Numbered from the stretch's first letter, positions 39,729-51,901 are shown. The stretch is 64,000 nt of DNA from Oegoconia quadripuncta (GCA_949316235.1 OX438747.1:27594618-27658617), one strand, 5' to 3'. A program made the numbers and translations. Notes: generated from the letters alone by a model not told the origin.

Positions 39729-40934
39729 AAGGACCGTATTAATAAACCAATCTCAATACAAATCTTGAGGCTGTATCAACCGAGATGCGTCTTAAGCAAA
39801 CGACGCTATCTCAAGCTCCGTGCTAATTTATAAACCAATTTGAGATCTACTGAGCTGAGATCACTTCTCAAGTATTCGCCTCAGCGGCGAATGTATGATA
39901 GTCTTGAGTTTCGTTTATTAATACGCGCACCTCTCAAGTGAGTACTGCTTGAGTATGCACGTGCTTTTTATTAGAGTTATTAAAAGCAGATGTAGTGTTA
40001 CCAGTGGAATACGGAGTCCAATAAAGATCACAACACAGGATTAATATACTTTTATATGGTGCACGTTCACAACACACATTAAATACTTTTTAATAGGCAG
40101 ATTTTAGGTATAAAATATTTAATAATTGTTTAAACTATTTTTTTTTATATACTTATGGCGTTTTATATAGTGCTCTTCTAGCACAATAATATAAACGTTT
40201 TTCACACTTGACACACTTGACAGTCTAAAAGCAAGCAGTAACTAGGAAACCATTTGAGAACTGCATAATTCTTCTTTATCGATATCAACCTTCGATTCCC
40301 TTAAAACCTTGGTTCTTTAAAACAAAATATTCAAAACCTGTTACAAGCATGATAATCCGCATGCGATTAGGTCACGTTTGTACTCCTTTCCACCTTGCCA
40401 AGTTACATATAGTTGATAGCAATTTGTGTGAGTGTGGGGCTGACGTTGGCACATTGGATCACATTTTTTTCTCCTGTTCCCGCCATGACCGTTCCTCTTT
40501 CTTGAGCTCTCTTGTATCCTACAACGTTCCCCTTCCTACTTATATTTATATTGTCTGTTTATTGATGAACCCAAAATAATATGATATATTATCCGCATTC
40601 CTCATGAAAAATGATATCAAAATTTAGTTTATGTACCTATGTATTAATTTTATGAATATTTAATTTGTCTGTATTTCCTTTCCTGAACCGTTCCAAATTT
40701 CCTTTCCTTTCCGTATTCCTTTATTAAATTTCCCTACCTTTTACTTGAAATTGGCGCAAAGCTACAACTAGTGCCACACCAAATAAAAAAAAAAAGATTG
40801 TTAGTTTAAAGGTATACAAACTGACAACAACACTTTTTAGGTCTCAAGTTAGGTTTATAAATCAACACGTTTACTTGAGACCGGTCACAAGACTGTTCTC
40901 AATCTTGAGAATGGTTTATTAATACGGACCTAAG
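39729..40934. repeat. foldback element interrupted by an 870-bp insertion
   Basis: The family sequence runs 39729-39968, breaks in the GCACGTGCTTTT segment, and resumes at 40843-40934 (AGGTCTCAAGTTAGG). The join is exact relative to uninterrupted copies such as 37332-37664. Confidence 0.82.
39969..40842 (+). mobile_element. LINE fragment inserted in the foldback element
   Basis: About 870 bp. Bases 40349-40579 read a LINE C-terminal segment (MRLGHVCTPFHL, then CECGADVGTLDHIFFSC), a motif seen after RT in jockey/I-like elements. An A tract (40790-40800) is followed by about 40 bp more, so the 3' boundary is unusual. CTTTTT borders both sides. Confidence 0.65.
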
Positions 40935-41205
40935 TGCAGTTTTTTATATTAAAAACTTAAATATACAAATAGGTTCTCAGCCATATTTGAGTAAAATAGG
41001 ATAAGCCATTTTAAAGATATTATTTAACTTTAAACACAGTTTTTTGGTAAATTTCTAGGATAATAGCTTATCCAGGTTTCTATATTTTTTAGGATGATTT
41101 CTGTAATATTTGTTCCCATGCAGTATTTGCCATATGCCAGTGTAACACGCGAAATATGTCAGATATAACACAGCTCGTAAACATCCCACTGCAGGGATTG
41201 TTTTT

Positions 41206-41310
41206 TTTTATATTCACAACGGGTTGGTACTTTACCTCAATCACACGTGATGTTAAGTGAAGATGAGGTCGGAGGTAGAAGCGTACTGACGCGGAAACCC
41301 CAACACATAC
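41206..41310 (-). repeat. tRNA-headed SINE (S1) tail fragment
   Basis: Only the 3' tail and part of the body, inverse (CTCAATCACACGTGATGTTA, then GGAAACCCCAACACAT). Confidence 0.65.
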
Positions 41311-41439
41311 AGCCTTTCCTCGTATAATGAGGGAGTATGGGCCATCCACCACGCTAGCCCAATGCGGGTTGGGGTAACCTACCACATTTCCAGTAAATAA
41401 AACTTTGAATTTTATTTTAAGAATAAATAAAAAAAGGTT

Positions 41440-41545
41440 CTAAGCCATGTTTACGAACATTTATTCCCGAGTCATGAATGTTTATATAAATATTTATGTA
41501 TGTTTATCCGTTATCTAGTATCCATAGTACAAGCTTTGCTTAGTT
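41440..41545 (+). repeat. tRNA-headed SINE (S2) body fragment
   Basis: Body words CCCGAGTCATGAATG and TATCTAGTATCCATAG without the tRNA head. Confidence 0.5.
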
Positions 41546-41615
41546 TGGGATTCGGCATATATCTGCTCGGTGACTGCAAAAATTTTAATTTTAATGTTTT
41601 ATTTTTATTTTTTAG

Positions 41616-44009
41616 GCGGCACTTAGAGATAAAGACATTAAAACAGAGCTGGAAATGATGTTTGGACTCCCGGAAGATCCTGATGATTCCGAAGATGGAT
41701 ATGAAGCGGGCGATCCAGATACCTACTAATTTGAATTCAACTCGTGTCTATTGACGACCTATTTGAACATCAAGGAAGCAGTGCATCAGGGCCGGGCTTA
41801 GTTCCGAGCCCAATTCCCGGTACATCTTTGGATGAGAATTGGGAAAACGTCAGTCCAAATATTGAACGATTTGAACACCAGTCTGACGACAGTCCCATTC
41901 GCGTCCAGATACGTCGTCGTCGTGTTCTCTCTTCAGAATCTAAGTCGTCCTCAGAAAGCAAATCACTGAGTGAAACCTCAGCAGATGATGATACCGACGA
42001 CGAATGGAAAAAACTCATGTGGTCAGTGGAGAGTAGACCTAAAGCTGAAGACTACGATCGGATACCATTGAAAGCGAAAGATTTCTTTCCAAGCAGAACA
42101 TCGCCGGTCGTATATTTTTCCAGATTTTTCTCAGACGAGGTAATCAATCATATAGTTGAACAAACAAACTTATATGCAACCCAGAAAAGGAGTATGAACT
42201 GGGAACCAGTGAGAAGTGCTGATATAAAAGCCTTTATTGGAAAGATTATAATAATGGGCCTCCATGCTTTACCCTCTATCGATTTATACTGGTCTAGTGG
42301 CCCGTTGTTTAGAGTAAATGAGGTGGCAGAAATAATGACCTGTAAAAGGTTTTAAAAAATATTGGAAAATCTTCACCTTCCCAAATCCCTTCTAAATCAA
42401 GTCCCAACTACGACAAACTATATAAAGTTCGCCCGTTACTGGAAATGCTGAAGACAGCTTGCAAAAATGAAGCTAGAACATCCTCATCACAAAGTATCGA
42501 CGAGGCAATGATAAGGTTCAAAGAAATTTCGTATTTGAAGCATGTTCAGGTTTGGTAATTTATAGTTTTATCGCTCTGGCAACATTGTCAGTCAGTCAAG
42601 AAATTGAGTACTCTGAAAAGCGAAAAAAAAGTAGTCGTAAAATTGTCGTTGGTTTCAAAAAATCCTGATCGTCATAAAATTATATTATTAGTGTCGATGT
42701 TGTGAAACGTATAATTAAAATCTTCGCTACGTCCTGTCGACTGAAGGGAACACCATCCTTGCAGTGTAGTATCAGCAGGCAGAAGGTACCTAGTCGGTAT
42801 ACTTGTTACTGCGGTAAGTTCGAACAAACCAAGGTTATCAGGGCAGCCTTCTACCTCTGGAGCCGACTCCTGCTCAAAAAAAGGGCAGAACAACTGGAAG
42901 GTGAGTGTTTCTTATCAGTCGAAAGTTCGCGAACAGGCGGTAGTCAAAATAAATTCAACTTTTCATTTTACAGTCCACTTATCGTAATTGTAACAAAGCA
43001 ATATATGCCAGCAAAACCCATAAAGAGGGGATTTAAAGTTTGGGTTAGGGCAGATAGCTCTACTGGATACGTCTATGAATTTCAAATTTATTCAGGCAAA
43101 AATGACGATAGTACACCTGAGTTGGGTCTAGGATCAAATGTGGTAAAATCTTTGTCGAAAAGCCTGATAGAAGATGTTACTGTTCATTTAGCATTTGATA
43201 ACTTCTTTACTTCATATCCACTGATGCAATACCTTTATGAAAAAGGGATTTACTCCACAGCAACAGTAAATTTAAACAGAGCGGATTTACCAAAGTTTAT
43301 GAAACCTATCAAAAATGATAAAAAGAAAGAAAAAGAACGGAAAGACAAACTGAAACTCACAAGAGGACAATATATATGGAGAGTGAAAAATCGTGTAGCA
43401 TTCATGGTTTGGAAAGACATGAAAAATGTGCATTTTTTAAGTACAGCATTTCACCCTAAACAAAAAACCGAGTGTCAAAGATCTATGAAAGATGGTGCCA
43501 AGAAAAAAATCCCCTGTCCTCTGGCAGCGACTGAGTACACAAAGAGGATGGGAGGGGTGGATAGATTTGACCAAAAACGTGGCACCTATGAATGGTGTCG
43601 AATCTTCTATTTTTTGATTGACCTAGCTATCACTAACGCGTACATATTGTACTTGACTTCGAGTAGAAATCAAGTAAAGCTGACAAATTTGCAATTTCGC
43701 GTTGTGTTAGCCAGGTCACTCATCAGTGACTACTCGTCGAGAAAAAGGAGCTTGGGTAGCGCACCGAATTTTGTCGCCAAGAAGAATCGCGTCGCGGTCA
43801 GTCCTCACTATCAGAAACATGTAGGAGTTCCAGATAATATCCGATTCAAAAACGTCGGAATACACCTGATTGACAAGTCTGACACGCGGTGCAGGTGCCG
43901 CTTGTGCAGTACTAAAACAAGTAACAAAAAAACCAATTTCTCCTGCACGACATGCAAGGTATTTCTTTGCGCTTATCCCTGTTTCAGTCAATTTCATCAG
44001 AGACCCTAA
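41616..44009 (+). pseudogene. piggyBac-type transposase, broken
   Basis: Pieces lie in several frames. 41616-41729 is an acidic N-terminus ending GDPDTY and a stop. 41744-42355 has FFPSRTSPVVYFSRFF and ends at a stop after MTCKRF. 42355-42540 has the first catalytic Asp in SIDEAMIRFK. 42999-44009 has the second Asp in LAFDNFFTSYP, the third in MGGVDRFDQ, and the C-terminal Cys-rich finger (CRCRLCS, then CTTCKVFLC). A foreign block of about 459 bp (42541-42998) sits between SYLK and QYMPAKPIKRG. Two frameshifts plus the insert rule out function. TTAA-flanked TIRs were not identified. Confidence 0.88.
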
Positions 44010-44775
44010 AAATAAATTCAGTTTTTGTAGTTGTACGCACATTGTATTCAAGTAATTTTAAGAGCCAAAGTTGATTGATCTCAAAAAAATACCTAATTAT
44101 AAGAAGAAATGTAGAGTAAGAGAAAAGCATTCCTATAATAAATAAACTCTTTCTAACCGAAGATATTTAAGTTTGAAAACATCTATTGTCCCTTTTTAAA
44201 AATATTTGTGGTTATAAGTAAATAAATACATTGAAACAAACTACATTGTCTTTGTACACCGCTTTACTGCTACCTCGGATGGGCAGAGGGACCTTGTGCC
44301 ACCAATTTTTCCGATTATTTTCCGAAGATTTTCCGAACTGAAAAACTCACAAAAATGCTTATATGTCTGTCCTTAACAACATACTAAAATTTCATTTTCG
44401 AAAATTTTATGGTTCTATTAAATAGGGTCTCATTTTTCCATGCATACATGCGGGCGAGGTGGGCTCGCTTTGCTAGTCCACTTCGCTTCCGCCATACCCT
44501 TCCAACCTAACCAACAGATGTCGGGGTGCCCCGAACTCCCGTGCTCGTATCGCTCACACCCTCCCTACCGCACCTATAAACGTTTTATATAGAACCTACC
44601 TACGTTCATCTAAATTATTGTTATTTATTTTTAGGAGACAGTTTAGATCATTTTATCAATGTATGAAAATGGAAGTGTTACACTGACGAAACGTTATTCG
44701 TCTAATAGTTATGTGCCCTAGTGAAAGATTTGACAAATGATAAAGCGTTTTGTGTCATTATAATAATAATAAATA
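44010..44775. other. no gene seen
   Basis: AT-rich DNA after the piggyBac remnant. Bases 44440-44580 are GC-rich and contain, inverted, the word pair found at 1213-1237 (CTTCCGCCATACCCTT then CCTAACC). Confidence 0.5.
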
Positions 44776-45003
44776 TCCTTAGACATACACACAGCGCCAT
44801 CTAGTTCCACAGTAAGCAACTATGTGCTTGTGTTGTGGATACCAGATGGTTGATATACTACATAAATACATTTTTTTTTGTAAATAAATACTTATTATAA
44901 TGAAAACATCCATTACTCGGGTACACATATCCGTATTCACCACACAAACATATGCCCTTAGCGGGATTCGAACCCGCAACCAGAGTTTCTAACCACTACA
45001 CCA
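44776..45003 (-). repeat. full-length tRNA-headed SINE (family S2), inverse
   Basis: B box at 44963-44977 and A box near 44990-45003 on the minus strand; body complete to ACACACAGCGCCATCTAG. Confidence 0.85.
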
Positions 45004-45185
45004 AACATTAAAATAAACAGCTTATCAATAATTCTACCAAATTCTGAAACGCTGTAATACAAAAATTTGTAATTGTTAGTTGTCAAAGTGGTTCAAAGTC
45101 AAAGTCAAAATAGTCTCAACATTGGTTGGCAAGTGATAATCGACCAAACAATCTTCGGCGAAAAGGTAGGATCCCGTTTTAAACA

Positions 45186-47852
45186 TTATTTCTCATCGGT
45201 ATGGGTCAACAAATGTTGTTTTAAACTATATTTTTGATTACATTTATAATCACAAACTGTACAATTATATAGTTTCTCGTCAGTATGTGTCAACAGATGT
45301 CGTCTCAAACTCATTTTGACAGCACATTTAAAATTACAAATTATACAACTGTACGGTTTCTCGCCTGAATGGGTCAACGAATGTTGTTTAAGACTACTTC
45401 TTTGAGTACATTTAAATTCACAATTTGTACAACTGTACGGCTTCTCACCACCATGGGTGAACATATGTCGAGTCAAACTCCTTTTGATAGCGCATTTGAA
45501 ATCACAAACTGTACAGCTATATGGTTTTTCACCAGAATGGATCAACATGTGTTGTTTCAAACTAGTTTTCTGAGTGAAATTTAAATTACAGACACTACAA
45601 CTATGCGGCTTCTCGCCTGTATGGGTCAACAAGTGTTGTTTGAGAAGAGTTTTTCGACTACATTTATATTTACAATTCGTACAGCTATATGGCTTCTCAC
45701 CGGTATGTGTGAACAGATGTTTATTCAGATCATTTCTTCGATGACATTTGTAGTCACAAAATGTACAGCTAAATGGTTTTTCACCTGTATGGGTGTACAA
45801 GTGTCTTGTTAGATCACGTTTTCGACTAAATTTATGATCACAAACTGTACACTTATGCAATTTATCGCCCGTATGGGTCAACAAGTGGTCTTGCAAAATA
45901 CTTTTACGAGTGCTTTTATAGTCACAAAATGTACATTTAAAGGATCCGTCACCAGTATGAAGTATATCACATTTTTCCTTTGTATGCTTTTCTGTACAAT
46001 CTCGCGAAAGAGCCTTATACGTGGTACACTGATCACAATAAAAATATGTTTCACGTATCACTTCGCTGTTCACTGTTGTGTTTTGAATTAAAACAATTTT
46101 CGTTTCAAAACCTTTCCCACAATCATTGCAAATATATTGATTGGGGTCTGCATAACTTTCACTTTTATCATTCATAGTATTTACTGGGGTTTCGTTTAGG
46201 TCTTTGTTGTCATCCCCTAGTGCTTTACTTTCTGAGAAAACTTTCATACTTTCTTTAGTGATATCCTGGTTATCTACAGGAGGTATCTCAACAGTCTTTT
46301 CTGATGGTGTATCACTCTTGATAACTTCATTTGACGCTGGTTCCTCTTCTATTTCTTCAATCTTTACATCTACCTTAAGTTTATTTAGAGAAGGCCTGAC
46401 CCGGTGATCTGAAATGCAATGATAATCACTATAGATAATTATATTTTGGACGATCGATTAGTGTAGAGGAAAGTGATAGGTTACGGGTTCGAATCCCGCG
46501 AAGGGTAAATGTTTGTACGATGAATACGAATGTTATCTCCTCTCTCCACATCTGCACACACACTCTCTCACAGTAATACAAATATACAATAACATACAGT
46601 GAACTACACACCACACAACACACTTTCATATTTTTAGTTTAAACGTTATTATAAATATGTAATCAAAAAGTAAGAGATAATGTAAATAGGCCACATATTA
46701 TATGGCCTTGCTTACTAATCTTTGATAATGACTTCTAAACTTGAGGTTTAGTTTCAAGGTTTCCTTCACCGTTCAAGGGCAGTCGGATAAATGCACATAA
46801 GTAATTAAATTAAATTTAAAAACTTATTGGTACATGGCCTGCCTGGGAATCCAACCCGAACCTCAAATTGGGAGACCGCGTCATAATCGCTAAGCCACCG
46901 ACGCTCCATAGATGCTATTGTCAGAAGTACACAGAGCCTTTTCCAATAGGAAGCTAAGCATGCCTCAGGACATAAAAGTCAGGCACTCGAAAGTGCGCGA
47001 ACATGCCCGAGGCACTACAAAAATGCGGCAATCTCATAAGAAAGCGAAATGCGTCATTGTATTGCACCCTTAAGTACTAACCTTATGAAGCCGTAGTATG
47101 ACGCTGTAGTCAGTAACGCCTTTATTGCGGTGAGGCGTTACCTACTGACGTCAGTCAAGAAATTTAATTTAATGGCATGCTAAATTAATAATACCGGTCA
47201 GAGAAATAAAGGATATTTTTATTTTGTTTTTACCTGACTATTTATTTTATAAGATATACTATAAATAAAAATAAATAAAAAAAATTATTTATTTATTTAT
47301 TTATAATCAACATTGTTACTTGAGACCGGTCACAAGACTGTTCTAAATCTTGAGAGTGGTTTATTAATAATATGGGCTTTAGAGTCCTCCTTTTTTACAA
47401 CTTCATGATTTATTAGACATACCTTCATTAGGTAAAGTTTGCTGCAACACCTCAGGGCCAATAACCAGATCGTCTTTTATTACATGATCTGCATATAGGC
47501 TGTTCATAACCTGAAATGAAAAGATTTTCTTCTAAACCTTTTTTCATTTGAGGATTTTGTACACCCTTGGTTATTATGCTAGCCTCATTGATACCTTTGG
47601 GTTGGGTTTAGTATCGTGCTACCTGCGGAGGCGGGAGGGAGGGGGGGAGGGCCCCCACCCCTACCCCCGCTTGCTGGAGATGCGTAGCTCTCTTTTAAAT
47701 AGTTAATAATAAATACGTACAGTACTATTTTCTTCTTCTCTATCATCTGGTTCAGGCTTAATGAAGACTTCAGTCTTTATTACCATCTTTGTCGTTTCAT
47801 CATTACAATTGCCCGTTACTTCATCCATTATGTTCTGATGAAATATCATCAT
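45186..47852 (-). CDS. C2H2 zinc-finger gene, nine tandem fingers, upstream frame damaged
   Basis: The last exon has an open frame from 46385 to the TAA at 45186; its first Met is at 46247 (353 aa). Two degenerate zinc motifs (YICNDC, FYCDQC) are followed by nine 28-residue C2H2 fingers joined by HTGEKPY-type linkers. In six fingers Cys or Ser replaces the usual Phe (CDYKC type). Candidate upstream exons are 47852-47721 (acidic, with a VFIKPEPDD segment) and 47510-47423, spliced in phase. The natural acceptor at 46410 does not lead into the finger frame: every frame hits a stop in the TAAATAAAA stretch at 46380-46389. One base fewer in that A run would restore it; a weaker acceptor at about 46371 would also fit. 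Probably a nuclear DNA-binding protein; it may be a decaying copy or contain sequence errors. Confidence 0.75.
46447..46545 (+). repeat. tRNA-headed SINE (S2) head fragment
   Basis: A-box-like TTAGTGTAGAGG and B box GGTTCGAATCCC, followed by the first body word (GTACGATGAATACG). Confidence 0.65.
46735..46908 (-). repeat. tRNA-headed SINE (family S3)
   Basis: Inverse copy: the tRNA-like head reads from 46908 (AGCGTCGGTGGCTTAGCGAT on the minus strand) with B box near 46845-46858; body GTTTCCTTCACCGTTCAAGG. Related to 54532-54640 and 59256-59420. Confidence 0.7.
47306..47383. repeat. foldback element terminal fragment
   Basis: ACTTGAGACCGGTCACAAGA through TTTATTAATAATATGGGC; 40 bp from the 47423 splice donor. 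Confidence 0.65.
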
Positions 47853-47920
47853 CAAAAGCTGCTATGTCTCCATGTAGATATGTGATTGGATCTGTGAAGA
47901 AGACACAGTTAGAGTATATT

Positions 47921-48505
47921 ATTTAAAGATAAAGATAAAGATAGTCTTTATTTCTGGCAGAGTTACATATTTTACATATTGGCATGCACAATTACTTTTG
48001 CTTATTTTTATTATTATTATTTTCACATTAAATTATTATTATTACAAATTAAATTATTATTGTTTCAAATTACATTATTATTATTTCAAATTAAATTATT
48101 ATTATTTCAAATTAAATTGTTATTATTTCAAATTAAAATTTTACTTATATCAATCGAATTCATACAAATTAATTTCCACAAATTACATTTCTACAAGTAC
48201 AATTACTATTATTATTAAATTGAATTGATTGAAAATCTTTAAATTTAGCAGCTCCATGTTTCTTCTCCATCAGTAACCCCAGCAGTTTGTCTTTCGACAT
48301 AGGCCTCCTCTAAGACTTTCCACTCCTTTCTGTCTTGTGCCTTCCTCGTCCAACATGCTCCTGCAACCCTTTTAATATTGTCCACCCACCTTCGCATCTG
48401 TCTCCCTCTTCTTCTCTTGTCCTCTCTAGGGTACCAGTATGTGACTTTTTGTGACCATTTATTTGTTCCTCTAATCATATGTCCCGTCCATCTCCATTTC
48501 GATTA
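47921..48505 (-). mobile_element. RTE-like LINE 3' end, inverse
   Basis: Bases 48478-48245 read the C-terminal tail of an endonuclease-reverse transcriptase (TYWYPREDKRRRGRQM, then RWVDNIKRVAG and AQDRKEW). The 3' UTR holds six imperfect 17-21-bp units of the AAATTAAATTATTATTATTTC type, and the tail is (AAAGAT)n at 47921-47945. Longer relative of 5694-6172. Confidence 0.78.
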
Positions 48506-48556
48506 TATTATATAATATCTAGTATTGCTCTGTGGAATAGAATAATATTATATATA

Positions 48557-48788
48557 CCCAGCGGGGTACATGTTTAAGTACTCGGTTTTAAATGTCCGCC
48601 TGGCTAGCTACCACCATCTTATCTAAATCTGCCGCCAATCAGCAATGTTAATAGCATCGTTGTGTTCCGGTTGTAGCCAGTCCCCCAAATGTGTTGGAGT
48701 TTCCGGGTCAGTACGTTCCACCTTCGACCTCATCTTCACTTAACATCAGGTGTGATTAAGGTCAAGTACCAACCCATTGCACATAAAA
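48557..48788 (+). repeat. tRNA-headed SINE (S1), 5' truncated
   Basis: Begins after the B box (CAGCGGGGTACATGTTTAAG) and runs to the tail; two internal deletions. Confidence 0.75.
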
Positions 48789-48789
48789 A

Positions 48790-50140
48790 AAAAATAATAG
48801 GTTACGTTAACTTTACACAAGGATTACAGATTTTTTTTTAAAACAACTTCTATAATGGGAGGAGGTTCTTGATTGCCACAGCATAATCCTGGTATAATCC
48901 AGTATGGTATCTTAGCATACCTCTGGGGCTTGAATGATCAAGGGGCAGATTTAGTACATTAACGTCATATAGAGTCAGTTTGTATTGTACCAATTTTGCA
49001 CTGTGTTATTACTTAAGTTATCTATCTGTTCTGTATCTAAGTACTGAGTTATTGCTTAGGGTTTATATTATATAAATTGTAAAACTGTTTATTGACCCTA
49101 ATAAATAAAAGTAATTACCTGTACAATTTCATTTTATTTCATTCATCTTCATAGTTTGATTAATTGAACCGGATCAGTATGGCGAAATCTAAAACTGACA
49201 AGTTGAAAAATATGTTCAATGGTGCCTGTGGTCATGTGATCACGATGTGATCAGTGTTCGCTATGTTCAGGCATTTATATTTTGAAGACAGAGGTCACAG
49301 CAGTCCTTCTTACGGTTGGTATACTTTATTTTCGCCTTTGCAGTCCACTTACTAGTTGTTGTGGATGGGTGGACCGCGTACGGCACAGAATACTAATACC
49401 TCTAGCGATTGCTGCATACGGGCAATCGTATTTGCCATATACGTTAGTATTTCTATATAGTTTTGTGATGGAATGGAATACGATTGTGTTGTGTAAACAT
49501 TTCACAGATGAAACCACAGAACATTATTACACCTAGACTTTTTTTTCTTCTTTATCCTTTCGGACAGACAAAGGGATCTGAGCCCATACAGTCTTTTGTT
49601 TCGAATTTTATTATTTTATAAAAATTGAAGGCATTTTGCCATGTCTACTTTTCCAGACTACTCAGAAGAATTACGTTGAAACACCACAGACAGACGGTTG
49701 TATTATTATACTCTTTGCAGCAGACACAGAACACTTAATTACTCCAAGCAGTGTCTGTCACTGTGGTCGGAGCAGCGCGCGAAAAAAAGTCAGATTCATT
49801 TTAACCGGTTCTAATTCTAAAAACTTAATCTATTATACCTAGATCGCAATTTTTTATAATTATTTGGTATAATTATTTGATGATCGCAGTTGCAGATCGT
49901 TAGTTGATTTGATTGCATCGCAAAAAAAAACGAGTCGATTATTAATTACTTGTAAATAATCGTTTTAATTATAACGCATCGGTCATCCATCAGTAATAAT
50001 CGATTTCAATATAATCAATTTTATCGTCACAGTATTACAATGTTTCTCAATACTCAAGCAGAGATCTCCGCTTGAGGACAAGGGACAGTTTTATGTAACT
50101 TGTATAGCGGCATCTCTGTCTAACTACGTTTCAGCCGCGC
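48790..50140. other. no gene seen; D1 head fragment at 49543-49625
   Basis: Between the finger gene and the GC-rich island. Bases 48960-49140 end in AATAAATAAAAG and could be an old retroelement 3' UTR. Bases 49543-49625 match the head of the D1 repeat. Bases 49290-49530 and 49650-49840 have short open frames with no domain I recognise. Confidence 0.45.
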
Positions 50141-50305
50141 GCTCAAAGTATTTTCCCACAACACGTGCCGCGGTATCTTCTCGCTCCCTCTGGCGCCCAC
50201 TCTCCGCTCGCCGCCCCGGGGCGGGCGCTTGCTCCGGCGCCGCCGCCACAAGCTGGGATTGGTTGCGCCCGCCGCCACATGTGCCCCGCCACCTCATTTG
50301 GTATA
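50141..50305. other. GC-rich island of unknown nature
   Basis: About 165 bp of very GC-rich sequence in AT-rich surroundings, open on both strands for about 60 codons (Pro/Ala-rich on plus, Arg/Ala-rich on minus). A TTTCAG lies just before it on the plus strand, and it contains GGGATTGGTTG (inverse CCAAT). It could be a promoter, an isolated exon, or part of an R1-like UTR. Confidence 0.4.
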
Positions 50306-50666
50306 TTCCATATGAACGTTGCCTTTTTTTTCTCATTGAAAAAATAAGGTACAATCGAAATGAAGTAAGTTTGATGGAAGAGGTCTCTTATAGAGATAAG
50401 CTCGCCTTTCGTATATTTTAATATTCTCCTGTTTTTTGTTTTGTTTGACGTGTATGCTTATATACAATAAAGTGTTAAATAAATAAATAAGTCTGTTAAT
50501 GTGTATTTTCATTTGCACTTACATTGAATTTTTTTACTCGGTAACAAAATTTTGAAGGCTAGTTTTTTTAATGAATACATTATTTTATTGTCATGTACGT
50601 GCAATTGCCTTTGTCGAGTTACTTTTGTTAGACCCTATATACATTAGTAATATACCGGTGAGTTTA

Positions 50667-50852
50667 CAGAGGGCGGAGTGTGAGTTTTGTTTCGACTTAA
50701 CGCGCTCACGTTTACGTGACGATTTGTATGAAGAAATGTGCAGCGCCTCAAGCGGATAGTTTGCAAAACGATTTTTTTCATAGATACTTTTTGCGTAAAC
50801 GCGAACGCGATGGTAAAGTTAAAACGAGACAAAACTCGCACTTCGCACACTG
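50667..50852. mobile_element. small TIR element (CAGAGGGCG ends), unbroken
   Basis: 186 bp with about 35-bp imperfect TIRs (CAGAGGGCGGAGTGTGAGTT, then inverse ending CGCACTTCGCACACTG), flanked by TA. It is the empty-site partner of 15922-17935. Confidence 0.82.
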
Positions 50853-51901
50853 TAAGGGCAAAAATACGGCATATTATAAGTGTATTAGAAGGCATTGGCA
50901 TAGGTGTTTTTTCAAAACCATCGTATCATTAAGCTTTGTGTCATTTGACGGTCGCGTTTGTAGCCTATTCCATATCATCACATCAGTCGCATCGCATATC
51001 AATCTCCGGTCGGCGCCAGCATCGATAATGGTTTTGAAAATGCGAATACCTTCTATTTCACTTACCTAAAATAATATGCCCAATTTTTTTTCTTACTGTA
51101 AAAAAGCTTATCCGCCATATACAATATTAATATTTTGTGCTTAAGCTGTTAATTCTGGATGAAGAAATTAAATAAATATATGTCGGAGATAGCGATAAAT
51201 TAGCGATAGAATTCATTATTCGAACGGTCAACTGACTATCATAATACGCGGTTAATGTAAAGTAAACCTGGTGGCGCTAGTATCGCCGGAAATGGCGCGG
51301 TGACGACGTTGGTCTTCACATCGAAAATGGGACATACTTTGCTATCAGCCGTCGAAGCAGTCGGACCACCACTGGACATCAACGACCATGAGGGACTCTG
51401 ATTAACCTACCTACCATCGACGCTTGAAGAATCCGGTGAGTTGTTACTGAATAAGACTTTGATTATGGAATTTGAGCAACGAGGAACTATAGACAAGGTA
51501 CGGCTGAGTTCCACAGAGTGCAAGCGGGGGCCAAGTTGTATGGCACGAGGGGCGTGCACATGTTTTCTCTTCAACAGAAAGCATAATCGAATGTGAATAC
51601 GTTGTCGATTTGCCTATAGTAGTTTGCAATAGGATCGCCATTGCCCGAGCCACCGTTTACCACGCGACTGGCACCGTCCCGGTCTCTAGTAACACCCACC
51701 GCCCCCACACGCCCATCTCCAACATATACATGAATCTTCAGTTTGAGTCTTCTAACAGTTCGTAGCCAAGATTCCGTACCCGACTTCCTGCGCAAACAGT
51801 CGATTGTGAACCTTATGGACATTGCACAGGATCGCACTCTATACAAATGATAGATTCCAGTTGTTGGGGGTAGGTAGAGAAACAATTTTCTCGCATTAAA
51901 C

